NCBI GenBank assembly: GCA_031276965.1
Contig: JAISMC010000100.1
Span: 1-41,705, forward strand
From: Treponema sp.
Lineage (GTDB): Bacteria; Spirochaetota; Spirochaetia; Treponematales; Breznakiellaceae
Direction of reading: 5' to 3'
DNA: 41,705 bases
In this document: piece after piece, positions 27,391 to 34,932 of the stretch
Numbering within the stretch: the stretch's first letter is position 1
How the letters are laid out: each line of letters begins with the position of its first letter
Notes under the pieces: model-generated
The model's input: the letters and a program-made list of their open reading frames with translations, nothing else
Told to the model about the DNA's origin: nothing
Databases searched by the model: none
Translations under genes and position numbers: made by a program

Positions 27391-28803
27391 CTACGGAATG
27401 TTGAAGTAATACCGCTCCAGGTAGGCGATCCGCCGTTTTGCATCTTCATACCGGGAACTTTGGGGATACTCCCGGATCAGCCTCCGGTAATAGTCCAGCG
27501 CGGAGCGTATGTCCCGAACGGGGCTGTTCGCCTCCAGGATCTGTCCGTAGAGCCACCAGGCTTCGTCGCTGCCCGCGGGAAACCGTTCTTTGAACTGTTC
27601 GAGGATCTCTAAAGCCGAAACAACATGTCCCGCATCGTACTCAGCCCGGACCCGGCGTATATATTCGCCGGGAGGGGAATCCCGGTCTACGGCATCCTGG
27701 GATGTCTCCGTACCGGTCTCCTGCGGAAGATCTTCGGTGGGAGCCGCCGGTACTATGCCGGGACTTTCCCCGGACGACGGCGGGCCGGGCGGCGGCTGAT
27801 CCTCCGGTAAGTCCTCTCCTCCCCGGATGCCCGGAGCGCCGGAAGGGGTTTCCTCCGCCCCATCCCCGGAGGGCGGAGCCGGAACTTCAGGCCAGCGGGG
27901 TTCCGCGATAACCCGGCCCCGGTCTATGGGAGGATTGAACCACCCCGCTCCGCTATGATCCGGCGCTTCCCCCACTATAACCTGGACATAATCGTTCAAA
28001 ATATAATCCCGGAGAAAATCCTCTTTGTAAAATTTGAGGGCGTAGGTACCCGGTTCCGCCGCCCGGAAGACAAAGCTCTGCCCCTCGGGGTCCAAACGGC
28101 GGGAGTCATAATCCACCCCCCGGCGCTGGCCCAGTTCCCCCAGGTACACCCATCCGGTTCCCCGGAAGGGAATCTCGACAAGCTGGCCCACGGTGGCCCG
28201 GATAATACGGGAAAAGGCAATTTCCTCCTCCTGAACGGCGGGAGGAGTCCGGGCGGGAAGATCCGGCAGGGGAGCGGCGGGAACAGGTACGGGTTCCCTC
28301 TCCGCCGGCGAAGGGGGCTCTGGTTCCACCGGCCGTATTGAGGCCGGCGGCTCAGGCGGAACGGCGGGCGGAACCACAGGCGGAGGCGGGGCTGCCGGCG
28401 CCGTTACCGGCGGTTCCGCCGGAGAAACAGCGGACGGCTCTGCGGCTCCAGGTTCGGGAAGCGCCGCCGACTCCTGTTCCGGCGGGGGAAGGACCGGGAC
28501 ATACGATTCGGCCAGATCAAGGCCGGGCTCGATCAAGGAAGTTCCCTCCGCGGCGGAACCGGGGAAAGGCAGCAGAACCGTATCCTCCGCTCCTTCCGGA
28601 ACCGCCGGTTCCTCCCCTTCCGTACCATCGGCATCCATGCCATCGGCATCCATGCCATCGGCATCCGTACCGCCGGCCCGAACGGGTTCGGCGGCGGGGA
28701 CAGCGGTATCCGCCGGGGGAGGGCCGCCTTTACAGGACGGAAAGCCCAGAATCAACGCGGCGGTGAACAGGGCAAGAACTCTACGCTTCCGCTTGCCGGT
28801 CAT
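27391..28803 (-). CDS. Proline-rich TPR lipoprotein
   Basis: 470 aa. A positively charged start and hydrophobic stretch end in FPSC (Cys24), a relaxed spirochaete-type lipobox. Residues ~28-190 are disordered, dominated by Pro, Ala and Glu, with a DADGM tandem repeat. About 200-280 looks like a small beta domain (RATVGQLVEIPFRGTGWVYLGELG). The last ~95 residues are TPR/BamD-like helices (VVSALEILEQFKERFP, SALDYYRRLIREYPQSSRYEDA). A lipid-anchored periplasmic protein, possibly in envelope assembly; function not established. Overlaps the upstream membrane-protein gene by 4 nt. Confidence 0.8.
   Translation of the reverse strand: MTGKRKRRVLALFTAALILGFPSCKGGPPPADTAVPAAEPVRAGGTDADGMDADGMDADGTEGEEPAVPEGAEDTVLLPFPGSAAEGTSLIEPGLDLAESYVPVLPPPEQESAALPEPGAAEPSAVSPAEPPVTAPAAPPPPVVPPAVPPEPPASIRPVEPEPPSPAEREPVPVPAAPLPDLPARTPPAVQEEEIAFSRIIRATVGQLVEIPFRGTGWVYLGELGQRRGVDYDSRRLDPEGQSFVFRAAEPGTYALKFYKEDFLRDYILNDYVQVIVGEAPDHSGAGWFNPPIDRGRVIAEPRWPEVPAPPSGDGAEETPSGAPGIRGGEDLPEDQPPPGPPSSGESPGIVPAAPTEDLPQETGTETSQDAVDRDSPPGEYIRRVRAEYDAGHVVSALEILEQFKERFPAGSDEAWWLYGQILEANSPVRDIRSALDYYRRLIREYPQSSRYEDAKRRIAYLERYYFNIP
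28626..28670 (-). repeat. 15-bp tandem repeat in the lipoprotein gene
   Basis: Three adjacent units of CATCGGCATCCATGC on the plus strand (the last with GTAC at its end), encoding Asp-Ala-Asp-Gly-Met on the minus strand. Since the unit is five codons, copy-number change would keep the frame. Confidence 0.85.
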
Positions 28804-29222
28804 GGAACATCTTCCAACAGAGCATCAATTTCCGTCCTAAGCCGATCCCGCCACAGGGGCGCCGAATCCTCCCGGGGATCGGTCCAATAGGGCCGCCCGT
28901 CACCGGCGGTCCAGGTTTCCCGGCGTTCCCGTTCCAGCAGCAGTCCGGGAAGGAATTCCGGCTCGCCGGGCAAAAAAAGCTCCTCCTGAGGAATAGCCAT
29001 GGGCCCAAAGGCATTCTCCAGGGACCGGACGGTTCCGGTCTTTTCGCCCCCGGCAGGGCCCATAAGCAGCAGAACCGCCGCAAGGCAGAGCAGCATTATC
29101 CCCAAAAACCCGCCCAGGCAGACGAACGCCAGCCGGCGCCGGGTTTCCGGCAGATTTTCCGCCTTCAACTTCCACTGCCCCAGGGTACTTCGGATTTTTT
29201 CCGCTGCAGCTCCCAATCCCAT
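28800..29222 (-). CDS. Single-span membrane protein of unknown function
   Basis: 140 aa from MGLGAAAEKIRSTLGQWKLKAENLPETRRR, one membrane helix at about 33-55 (LAFVCLGGFLGIMLLCLAAVLLLMG), and a ~80-residue C-terminal part with no recognised domain. I prefer the ATG at 29222 because TACAAT lies 6 nt before it; a GTG at 29246 in frame has no ribosome site. Its stop overlaps the lipoprotein start (ATGA), so the two are probably made together and may be partners in the envelope. Confidence 0.7.
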   Translation of the reverse strand: MGLGAAAEKIRSTLGQWKLKAENLPETRRRLAFVCLGGFLGIMLLCLAAVLLLMGPAGGEKTGTVRSLENAFGPMAIPQEELFLPGEPEFLPGLLLERERRETWTAGDGRPYWTDPREDSAPLWRDRLRTEIDALLEDVP

Positions 29223-29228
29223 ACTGCT

Positions 29229-29278
29229 ATTGTAACCTTTTTTCACTCATTGCGAAAGATTGACCGATCCGGTATAGT
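29229..29278. promoter_or_regulatory. Divergent promoters sharing one -35 region
   Basis: Plus strand: TTGCGA (29250-29255), 17 nt, TATAGT (29273-29278), 7 nt to the ATG at 29286. Minus strand: TTCGCA (29251-29256), 16 nt, TACAAT (29229-29234), 6 nt to the ATG at 29222. The two -35 hexamers overlap by five bases, so polymerase can bind in only one direction at a time. Both transcripts would be leaderless. Confidence 0.55.
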
Positions 29279-29285
29279 ACATAGT

Positions 29286-29456
29286 ATGGAAGTTGAAATT
29301 AATGCCCGCGGCAACGGCGCCTGTCCTCTATGTAACCTTAACGGGCGCTGCCGTGTGCAGGATACCCTTACCAAAGCGATGGAAACTTTCTCCAATGAAG
29401 ACGATCCCATGGAGATGGTTGTCTACTCCTGTCCTCATTTTGAGGAGAAGATCTAA
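29286..29456 (+). CDS. Small four-cysteine protein upstream of prfA
   Basis: 56 aa from MEVEINARGNGACPLC. Cys13, Cys16, Cys22 and Cys49 (CPLC, GRC, SCP) could bind one zinc or an Fe-S cluster. I do not recognise the family. A TTG start at 29250 would add 12 residues but overlaps the promoter, so the ATG at 29286 is preferred. It ends directly before the prfA start (TAA then GTG) and carries the GAGGAG site of prfA inside its last codons, so the two genes are coupled. First gene of the prfA-prmC-rsh operon. Confidence 0.7.
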   Translation: MEVEINARGNGACPLCNLNGRCRVQDTLTKAMETFSNEDDPMEMVVYSCPHFEEKI

Positions 29457-30551
29457 GTGAACGAACGGCTGCAGGCCCTGTTACAACGTTATACCGAATT
29501 ACACAGCTTGATTCAAGACCCGGCGCTGGTAAAGGATCAGAAAAAGTACCGGGATGCCATGCGGGAATACGCCCAGCTTAGCGATATAGCCGCGGCCCAG
29601 CAAAAAATCGAAGACCTGGGCGTCCAATTTACGGACGCCAAATCTATGGTTCAGGATGAAAAAGACGGGGAACTGCGGGAACTGGCCCGGGAGGAACTGC
29701 GGGAACTGGAGGTACAGCTCAAGGCCGCGGAGGATAAGCTTAAATTTCTCCTTGTCCCCAAGGATCCCCTGGACGAAAAAAACATCATCATGGAAATCAG
29801 GGCCGGAACCGGCGGGGACGAAGCCGCCCTCTTTGCGGCGGATCTTTACCGCATGTATTCCCGCTTTGCCGAAACCAGGGGCTGGAAGTTTGAAATAATG
29901 AGTTCCAACGAGACCGAACTGGGGGGATTCAAAGAAATAATCTTCTCTATAAACGGCAAAAATGTTTATGAGAATCTCCGCTACGAATCGGGGGTACACC
30001 GGGTTCAGCGGGTTCCCGCTACGGAAGCGTCGGGCCGCATCCATACCTCGGCGGTTACCGTGGCGGTGCTTCCCGAGGCGGACGAAACCGAGATCGACCT
30101 GCGCCCGGAGGATCTCCGCATCGATGTGATGCGGGCGGGCGGGCCCGGAGGCCAGTGCGTTAATACCACCGATTCGGCGGTCCGGATAATCCATCTCCCC
30201 AGCGGCATTACGGTCCACTGCCAAGATGAAAAGAGCCAGATCAAAAACAAGGCCAAGGCCATGCGTATACTCCGGGCCCGGGTTTACGAGATGGAAGAGG
30301 CCAAGGCCCAGTCCGAACGGGCGGAGGCCCGGAAGAACCAGGTAGGCAGCGGCGACCGTTCCGAGCGGATCAGGACCTACAACTTTCCCCAGAACCGCCT
30401 GACCGATCACCGGATCAACCTGACGCTCTATAAGCTTGACCTTATCATGCAGGGGGATGTGGAGGAACTCTTCGACGCCCTCAAGCTCTCCGCCCGGGAA
30501 GAAATGCTCCGGGCAAAGCCCGAAGCCGCCAGAACCGAGGCCGCCTCATGA
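29457..30551 (+). CDS. prfA: Peptide chain release factor 1
   Basis: 364 aa. Contains the RF1-specific PAT tripeptide ([13 protein letters not shown]) that reads UAA and UAG, and GGQ at 231-233 ([17 protein letters not shown]), the loop that triggers peptide release and is methylated by Prm[19 protein letters not shown] is the usual C-terminal motif. The start is GTG at 29457 with GAGGAG upstream in the preceding gene. Confidence 0.97.
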   Translation: MNERLQALLQRYTELHSLIQDPALVKDQKKYRDAMREYAQLSDIAAAQQKIEDLGVQFTDAKSMVQDEKDGELRELAREELRELEVQLKAAEDKLKFLLVPKDPLDEKNIIMEIRAGTGGDEAALFAADLYRMYSRFAETRGWKFEIMSSNETELGGFKEIIFSINGKNVYENLRYESGVHRVQRVPATEASGRIHTSAVTVAVLPEADETEIDLRPEDLRIDVMRAGGPGGQCVNTTDSAVRIIHLPSGITVHCQDEKSQIKNKAKAMRILRARVYEMEEAKAQSERAEARKNQVGSGDRSERIRTYNFPQNRLTDHRINLTLYKLDLIMQGDVEELFDALKLSAREEMLRAKPEAARTEAAS

Positions 30552-30631
30552 AGAAAGCCCCCGGCCCGCAGCAAACGGGACGGAACCCGCAGGGCACGGT
30601 TCCGGCGCGGCCCCTGTCCGGCAGGCCGTGA
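30548..30631 (+). CDS. 27-codon mini-ORF bridging prfA and prmC
   Basis: ATG at 30548 overlaps the prfA stop (ATGA) and its TGA overlaps the GTG start of prmC (GTGA). The peptide is Pro/Gly/Arg-rich and unlike anything I know. It could couple translation of prmC to prfA, or be chance in a GC-rich gap. An alternative is that prmC starts earlier, but its own upstream residues look non-native. Confidence 0.3.
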   Translation: MKKAPGPQQTGRNPQGTVPARPLSGRP

Positions 30632-31485
30632 ACTGCCGGGAAGCCCTCAATGCGGGAACCGGCCTGCTCCGTTCTTCGGGGGTCGAAAGCCCCGTTCTGG
30701 ACGCATCCCTCTTTATGGCGGATCTCCTTGCCGTAGAACGCTCCCGGCTTCCCCTGCTGGAGGAACGGGAACTTTCCCCGGAACTGTACCGGCGTTTCCG
30801 GGAACGGCTGGAACGGAGACGGGCCGGAGAATGTACCGCCTATATTCTGGGCCGCCGGGAATTTATGGGCCTTGACCTGACGGTTACGGCGGAGGTGCTG
30901 GTTCCCCGGCCGGACACGGAAACGCTGGTAGAAGCGGTCCTCGCCTGGATAGACCGCCGGACCGGCCCTTCCCCAAGGGATCCCCTCTCCGTATTGGACC
31001 TCTGTACCGGTTCCGGGGCGGTGGCGGCGGCCCTCAAACATGAACGGCCGGACCTCGTCCTCTGGGCTTCGGATATTTCACCGGGGGCCCTTAAGGTTGC
31101 CGAAGCCAACGCCCGCCGCCTCCTGGGACCGGATACAATCACCTTCGTACAGAGCGATCTCTTCCGGGCTATACCAGGCAGCTTCGATCTAATCGCCGCC
31201 AATCCCCCCTATGTCCCCACCGGGGAACTGGGGAGCCTTTCCCGGGAAGTCCGGGGAGAACCCGTCCTGGCCCTGGACGGCGGAGAGGACGGCCTGGCCC
31301 TGATCCGTCCCCTTATCGCCGGAGCCCGGAACCGCCTTAAGCGGGGGGGCGCCCTTTTTATGGAGGCCGGCCCTAGACAAATGCCGGCCATTACCGGAAT
31401 ACTGGAAAACTGCGGGTACCGGAATATCAGAATACGGAAGGATCTGCCGGGCCGGGACCGGGTCATCGGCGCGGTTTATGGATAG
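30628..31485 (+). CDS. prmC: Release-factor glutamine methyltransferase
   Basis: 285 aa, the normal PrmC length, if started at the GTG at 30628. SAM-dependent methylation of the Gln in the GGQ motif of release factors. Rossmann motif VLDLCTGSGAVAAAL and the substrate motif NPPY at 192-195 are intact. The N-terminal helical domain ([33 protein letters not shown]) binds the release factor. It follows its substrate gene prfA, a very common arrangement. Confidence 0.93.
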   Translation: MNCREALNAGTGLLRSSGVESPVLDASLFMADLLAVERSRLPLLEERELSPELYRRFRERLERRRAGECTAYILGRREFMGLDLTVTAEVLVPRPDTETLVEAVLAWIDRRTGPSPRDPLSVLDLCTGSGAVAAALKHERPDLVLWASDISPGALKVAEANARRLLGPDTITFVQSDLFRAIPGSFDLIAANPPYVPTGELGSLSREVRGEPVLALDGGEDGLALIRPLIAGARNRLKRGGALFMEAGPRQMPAITGILENCGYRNIRIRKDLPGRDRVIGAVYG

Positions 31486-31493
31486 CATGGGCC

Positions 31494-33542
31494 ATGGATA
31501 TTGCTGCATTTACGGAAAAACTCCAACGCTGCGGCGCCGCCGGCGGGGAACGTGTGCTCCAGGCGCTGCACTGGGCCGGTTTTTATACACGTCCTGACGC
31601 CGGCCGGTATCCGGGCCTGGGGGCCGCCTCCATCCTCATCGATCTTAATCTGGATGCAGACACCATCATCGCCTCCCTGCTCCAGGCGTCCCTGGACGCC
31701 GCCGCGGATAATGCAGGCCCGGGCATCGCCGCCGCGGAAATTCCTGAACGCTTCGGCCCCGCAACGGCCCTCATGGTAGAGGGGGTTACCCGGATTGCCG
31801 GCATCTCCGCCACCAACAAAACCATTCAGGAGGCGGAGAATATCAGAAAAATGCTCTTCGCCATGGTCAAGGATATACGGGTCATTTTTATCAAGCTGGC
31901 CGACAGGCTTCACCGTATGCGGACCCTGGACGATCTTGACCCCGAACAGCGCAAGGCGGCGGCCCAGGAATGCCTGGACATCTACGCCCCCCTGGCGGAC
32001 AGGCTGGGCATCTCCTGGATCAAGGACGAGCTTGAGGATCTTTCCCTAAAGTACCTGAACCGGGAAGTCTTTCTCCAGATAAAAGACATAGTCTCCCTTA
32101 AAAAGGGGGAGCGGCATGACTTTCTCGACAAGGCGCAGGCCATTATCAAAGGAGAGGCGGAGGCCGCGGGCATTCACATCGAAACCACCAGCAGGGCAAA
32201 GCACTTCTATTCGATTTACCGGAAGCTCAGGAAACAGGGCAGAGGCGCCGGCGATCTCTACGATCTTTTCGGCGTCAGAATACTCTGCGGCAGCATTGAA
32301 GAATGTTATACCCTGCTGGGCATAGTCCACCGTCTGTGGAAACCCCTGGAGGGCCGCTTTAAGGACTATATCGCCATGCCCAAATCCAACGGATACCAAA
32401 GCCTCCACACCACGGTGATGGCCTTTACGGAAAGGGCCGCCGGAGACGGCGGGGAAGGCAGGCTGCTGGAGATACAGATCCGTACCGGAGAAATGCACCG
32501 GGTCGCCGAATACGGCGTCGCCAGCCACTGGCTTTACAAGAAGGGTTCCGCCAGGGAAATAGTCCGGCCCCGGGACATTTCCATCGTAAACCGCCTTAAA
32601 GACTGGAAGCGCATCGAGAACGAAAGCGGCGAAAACCGGCCCTCCGAATCCTTCCTGGAAGATATTAAGCGGGAACTCCTCAAGGATTCCATCTATGTCT
32701 TCAGCCCCCAGGGAAAGGTGATAGAGCTTCCCATGGGCGCCACCCCCATCGACTTTGCCTATCACATCCATACCGCCGTGGGGGAGCGCTGCGCAGGCGC
32801 CAAGGCCGACGGGGCCATCATCCCCCTCGGCGCGGAGCTGCAGAATACCCAGGTGGTGGAGATCCTCACCTCCCAGAACGCCCATCCCCATCTTAACTGG
32901 CTCCGCCTGGTCAAAACCTCCAAGGCCCGCAGCAAGATACGCTCCTGGCTTCAGCAGAACGACGACTCCCTTATTATAGAAAAAAACGTCGTCGCCAAAA
33001 GAAAGCCCCTCCCCGCCCCGGAACCCCCGCCGCCGCCGGAAAAAGACGCGGCCAAAACCCCGGCGCAGCAGACCGTCATCCAGCAGACCGCCGGCGCCGG
33101 GGTCCTCCACGTCCGGGTGGAGGACGAAAAAAACATGATGATCCGCTTTGCCCAATGCTGCCGCCCCGTAACGGGGGACCCCATTGTAGGCTATGTTTCC
33201 CGGGGCCGGGGCATTATCGTGCACCGGAAAAACTGCAGCAACCTGGCCCACATCCCCGATTTTGCGGAACGGAAGATCGATACCGAATGGGAAAACGCCG
33301 GTTCCCTGCTGGTAAAACATTTTAAGATCGAGGCGAAACTGTCCCAGGATCTTTTTTCCGAAATCGAAGGCGCCGCCAGAAAGTACCAGGGCCACCTTAT
33401 TGAAGGCCGGCTTGAGGAAACGGCCCCCAACCGGCTTACGGGATTCTTCACCCTGCAGCTGGAAAGGCCGGAGCATCAAAGGCAGGTGCTTAAAAACATA
33501 CGGGGCATTCCGGGGGTGTTCAGCATCCGCACCCTCTCCTAG
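31494..33542 (+). CDS. RelA/SpoT homologue with intact synthetase but ruined hydrolase site
   Basis: 682 aa (p)ppGpp enzyme. N-terminal HD-fold region ~20-190, but the metal/catalytic residues are replaced: the His of the HP motif is Tyr39, the HD pair is Gln64-Ala65, and the following ED is Asp68-Ala69. KLADRLHRMRTL (about 134-145) remains. The synthetase domain is complete (GDLYDLFGVRILC, GRFKDYIAMPKSNGYQSLHT, LEIQIRT, AEYGVASHWLYKK) and has the RFKD charge motif usual in bifunctional enzymes. TGS, a Cys-Cys zinc-finger-like segment (QCCRPVTGDPIVG) and an ACT-type end follow. Last gene of the prfA operon. Confidence 0.93.
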   Translation: MDIAAFTEKLQRCGAAGGERVLQALHWAGFYTRPDAGRYPGLGAASILIDLNLDADTIIASLLQASLDAAADNAGPGIAAAEIPERFGPATALMVEGVTRIAGISATNKTIQEAENIRKMLFAMVKDIRVIFIKLADRLHRMRTLDDLDPEQRKAAAQECLDIYAPLADRLGISWIKDELEDLSLKYLNREVFLQIKDIVSLKKGERHDFLDKAQAIIKGEAEAAGIHIETTSRAKHFYSIYRKLRKQGRGAGDLYDLFGVRILCGSIEECYTLLGIVHRLWKPLEGRFKDYIAMPKSNGYQSLHTTVMAFTERAAGDGGEGRLLEIQIRTGEMHRVAEYGVASHWLYKKGSAREIVRPRDISIVNRLKDWKRIENESGENRPSESFLEDIKRELLKDSIYVFSPQGKVIELPMGATPIDFAYHIHTAVGERCAGAKADGAIIPLGAELQNTQVVEILTSQNAHPHLNWLRLVKTSKARSKIRSWLQQNDDSLIIEKNVVAKRKPLPAPEPPPPPEKDAAKTPAQQTVIQQTAGAGVLHVRVEDEKNMMIRFAQCCRPVTGDPIVGYVSRGRGIIVHRKNCSNLAHIPDFAERKIDTEWENAGSLLVKHFKIEAKLSQDLFSEIEGAARKYQGHLIEGRLEETAPNRLTGFFTLQLERPEHQRQVLKNIRGIPGVFSIRTLS

Positions 33543-33569
33543 GAGCCCGCTGCGCTTGATGCCGCAAAA

Positions 33570-33631
33570 AACCACGAACCTCACGAACGGAAGAAGTTGT
33601 CGAACAACAAGTTCGTGTCTGTTCGTGTCCA
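33570..33631. repeat. CACGAAC-type repeat, left copy
   Basis: AACCACGAACCTCACGAA (33570-33587) begins a sequence that is itself an imperfect inverted repeat: two CACGAAC words, then two GTTCGTG words at 33611-33630, with a GTTGT-CGA-ACAAC stem between. The first 18 bases recur in inverted orientation at 34859-34876. Confidence 0.75.
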
Positions 33632-33654
33632 GCGGACCGTAGGACCAGTCTTCT

Positions 33655-33695
33655 CTGTTACTTACGCTATCATGGAATGATAGCGTAAGTAACAG
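33655..33695. repeat. 41-bp perfect palindrome over the 240-aa gene's stop codon
   Basis: Two 19-base arms (from CTGTTACTTACGCTATCAT) around a 3-base centre, with no mismatch. The right-hand arm encodes the last codons of the minus-strand gene and the stop (33670-33672) lies in the left arm, 2 bases beyond the centre. There is no U-run on either side, so a simple intrinsic terminator is unlikely, although it would block exonucleases. Confidence 0.9.
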
Positions 33696-34392
33696 GCCCC
33701 CACTGCCCCGTTTCCCCCTTCCGGTTCTCGTAGCGGCAGCAGATGTAGACCGTCATGCCCGCATCCTCCGAATCGAAGATGATCTTCTCCTTCCGCCGCC
33801 GGGTAAAGCGGAGGCGCCAAAGGCCCTTTCCGTCCGCGGGCGGCTTCATCAGGTAGTGCTTCTCCGAGGCCGCCTGCTCCAGCGTGGCCCCGCCGGGGGG
33901 CATGATCCCCATGTAGATCGAATAGCCGTAGTCGCTCCGGGGGTCCGGTTCCGCCGTTCCCGCCATGGGCCCCAGGTAGATCGTCACGGCGTGGGGGCCG
34001 CCGGGGTAACTGAGGGAGGCCGCGGGCACCCCCTCCGGCGCGGCCGCCGGCGCGGGGCGCGGGGCCTTCTGCCTGAAGCCCAGGGCCGCCCAGTCCCCTT
34101 CGGAAAGCGGGGGCAGCTTGAAGTACCGGTCCCGGAAGAACCTCATTTCAGCGGCCAGGGCCTTAAAGGCCGCCCGGCACTTCACCGTAACGACACGGGT
34201 CCGCTCCGTTTCGTCCCCGGTCCTCCGCAGCAGGATCCGGGCCGCTTCGAAGAGGCCCGTCAGCTCCGTAAACCGCTCCGGGGGTATCCCCCAGGCCGTC
34301 CGCCGCTCCGCGGTCAGGTACTCGATCCATGTCCGGGACATGGCCAGGACATCGTCCCGGCGGCCCGGAAACCAGTCGGTTCTTTGACTCAT
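33670..34392 (-). CDS. Unknown 240-aa protein of an accessory island
   Basis: No signal peptide or membrane span. Residues 1-105 are helical and charged (WFPGRRDDVLAMSRTWIEYL, then a repeated ARILLRRTGDETERTR pattern). A Pro/Ala linker at ~110-125 leads to a beta-rich domain (HAVTIYLGPMAGTAEPDPRSDYGYSIYMGIMPPGGATLEQA...), ending MTVYICCRYENRKGETGQWGPVTYAIIP, which resembles a fibronectin-III/Ig sandwich. I do not recognise a function; from memory, similar proteins occur in several copies in gut treponemes and Bacteroidetes, which I cannot verify. AGGAGG 9 nt before the ATG gives a strong ribosome site. Its upstream DNA is the 21-bp palindromic array. Confidence 0.75.
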   Translation of the reverse strand: MSQRTDWFPGRRDDVLAMSRTWIEYLTAERRTAWGIPPERFTELTGLFEAARILLRRTGDETERTRVVTVKCRAAFKALAAEMRFFRDRYFKLPPLSEGDWAALGFRQKAPRPAPAAAPEGVPAASLSYPGGPHAVTIYLGPMAGTAEPDPRSDYGYSIYMGIMPPGGATLEQAASEKHYLMKPPADGKGLWRLRFTRRRKEKIIFDSEDAGMTVYICCRYENRKGETGQWGPVTYAIIP

Positions 34393-34425
34393 AGCCGTTT
34401 ACCTCCTCTGTATTTCAAACGGGTT

Positions 34426-34824
34426 ATTGTCTTAAGACAACAGGCCATTGTCTTAAGACAACGGAGTATTGTCTTTAGACAACAGATCATTGTCTTAAGA
34501 CAACAGGTCATTGTCTAAAGACAACAGAGCATTGTCTTTAGACAACGGATCATTGTCTTAAGACAACAAGTCATTGTCTTAAGACAACAGAGCATTGTCT
34601 TAAGACAACAGAACATTGTCTTAAGATAACAGAACATTGTCTTAAGACAACAGGTTATTTTCTTAAGACAACAGAGCATTGTCTTTAGACAACGGATCAT
34701 TGTCTTAAGACAATAGGTCATTGTCTACAGATAACAGAGTATTGTCTACAGATAACGGAGCATTGTCTACAGACAACAGACCATTATCTATAGACAACAG
34801 GTTATTATCTATAGATTCCGGGAT
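34426..34824. repeat. Array of 19 palindromic 21-bp units
   Basis: Nineteen units in exact 21-bp register with no insertion or deletion. Consensus: ATTGTCTTAAGACAAC then a five-base linker (commonly AGAGC, AGGTC, GGATC). The core TTGTCTTAAGACAA is a perfect 14-bp palindrome in ten units (10 has one change, 12 another); units 3, 6 and 13 have TTTA, 5 has TAAA, 15-17 TACA and 18-19 TATA at the centre. Linkers show a second level of order: units 5-7 resemble 12-14, seven units (147 bp) apart. It ends 33 bp before the 240-aa gene and is strikingly AT-rich here. No unique spacers, so not CRISPR. Confidence 0.92.
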
Positions 34825-34847
34825 AAAACCTCAAAATTGAAAGCAAA

Positions 34848-34876
34848 AGTTCGTGTTTTTCGTGAGGTTCGTGGTT
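34848..34876. repeat. CACGAAC-type repeat, right copy (inverted)
   Basis: AAGTTCGTG words followed by TTCGTGAGGTTCGTGGTT (34859-34876), the exact reverse complement of 33570-33587. With the left copy it brackets the 240-aa gene and the palindromic array as a 1.3-kb unit. No target duplication is evident outside. Confidence 0.75.
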
Positions 34877-34932
34877 AATTTTCCCCATGTTTTACCTGAA
34901 CCGGGAATTACCGTAAAGCAGGGCGGGAGTCT

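Noticed and set aside
34515-34721. Minus-strand frame encoding repeated CCLKTMF-like heptads
   Set aside because: It is only the 21-bp array read in frame (21 = 7 codons); no ribosome site or promoter, and the same repeat reads open in other frames.
34426-34824. CRISPR array
   Set aside because: Units are continuous with only five-base variable linkers; there are no spacers and no cas genes.
33570-34876. Insertion sequence
   Set aside because: Inverted repeats are present, but the only gene has no transposase features and no target duplication is seen.
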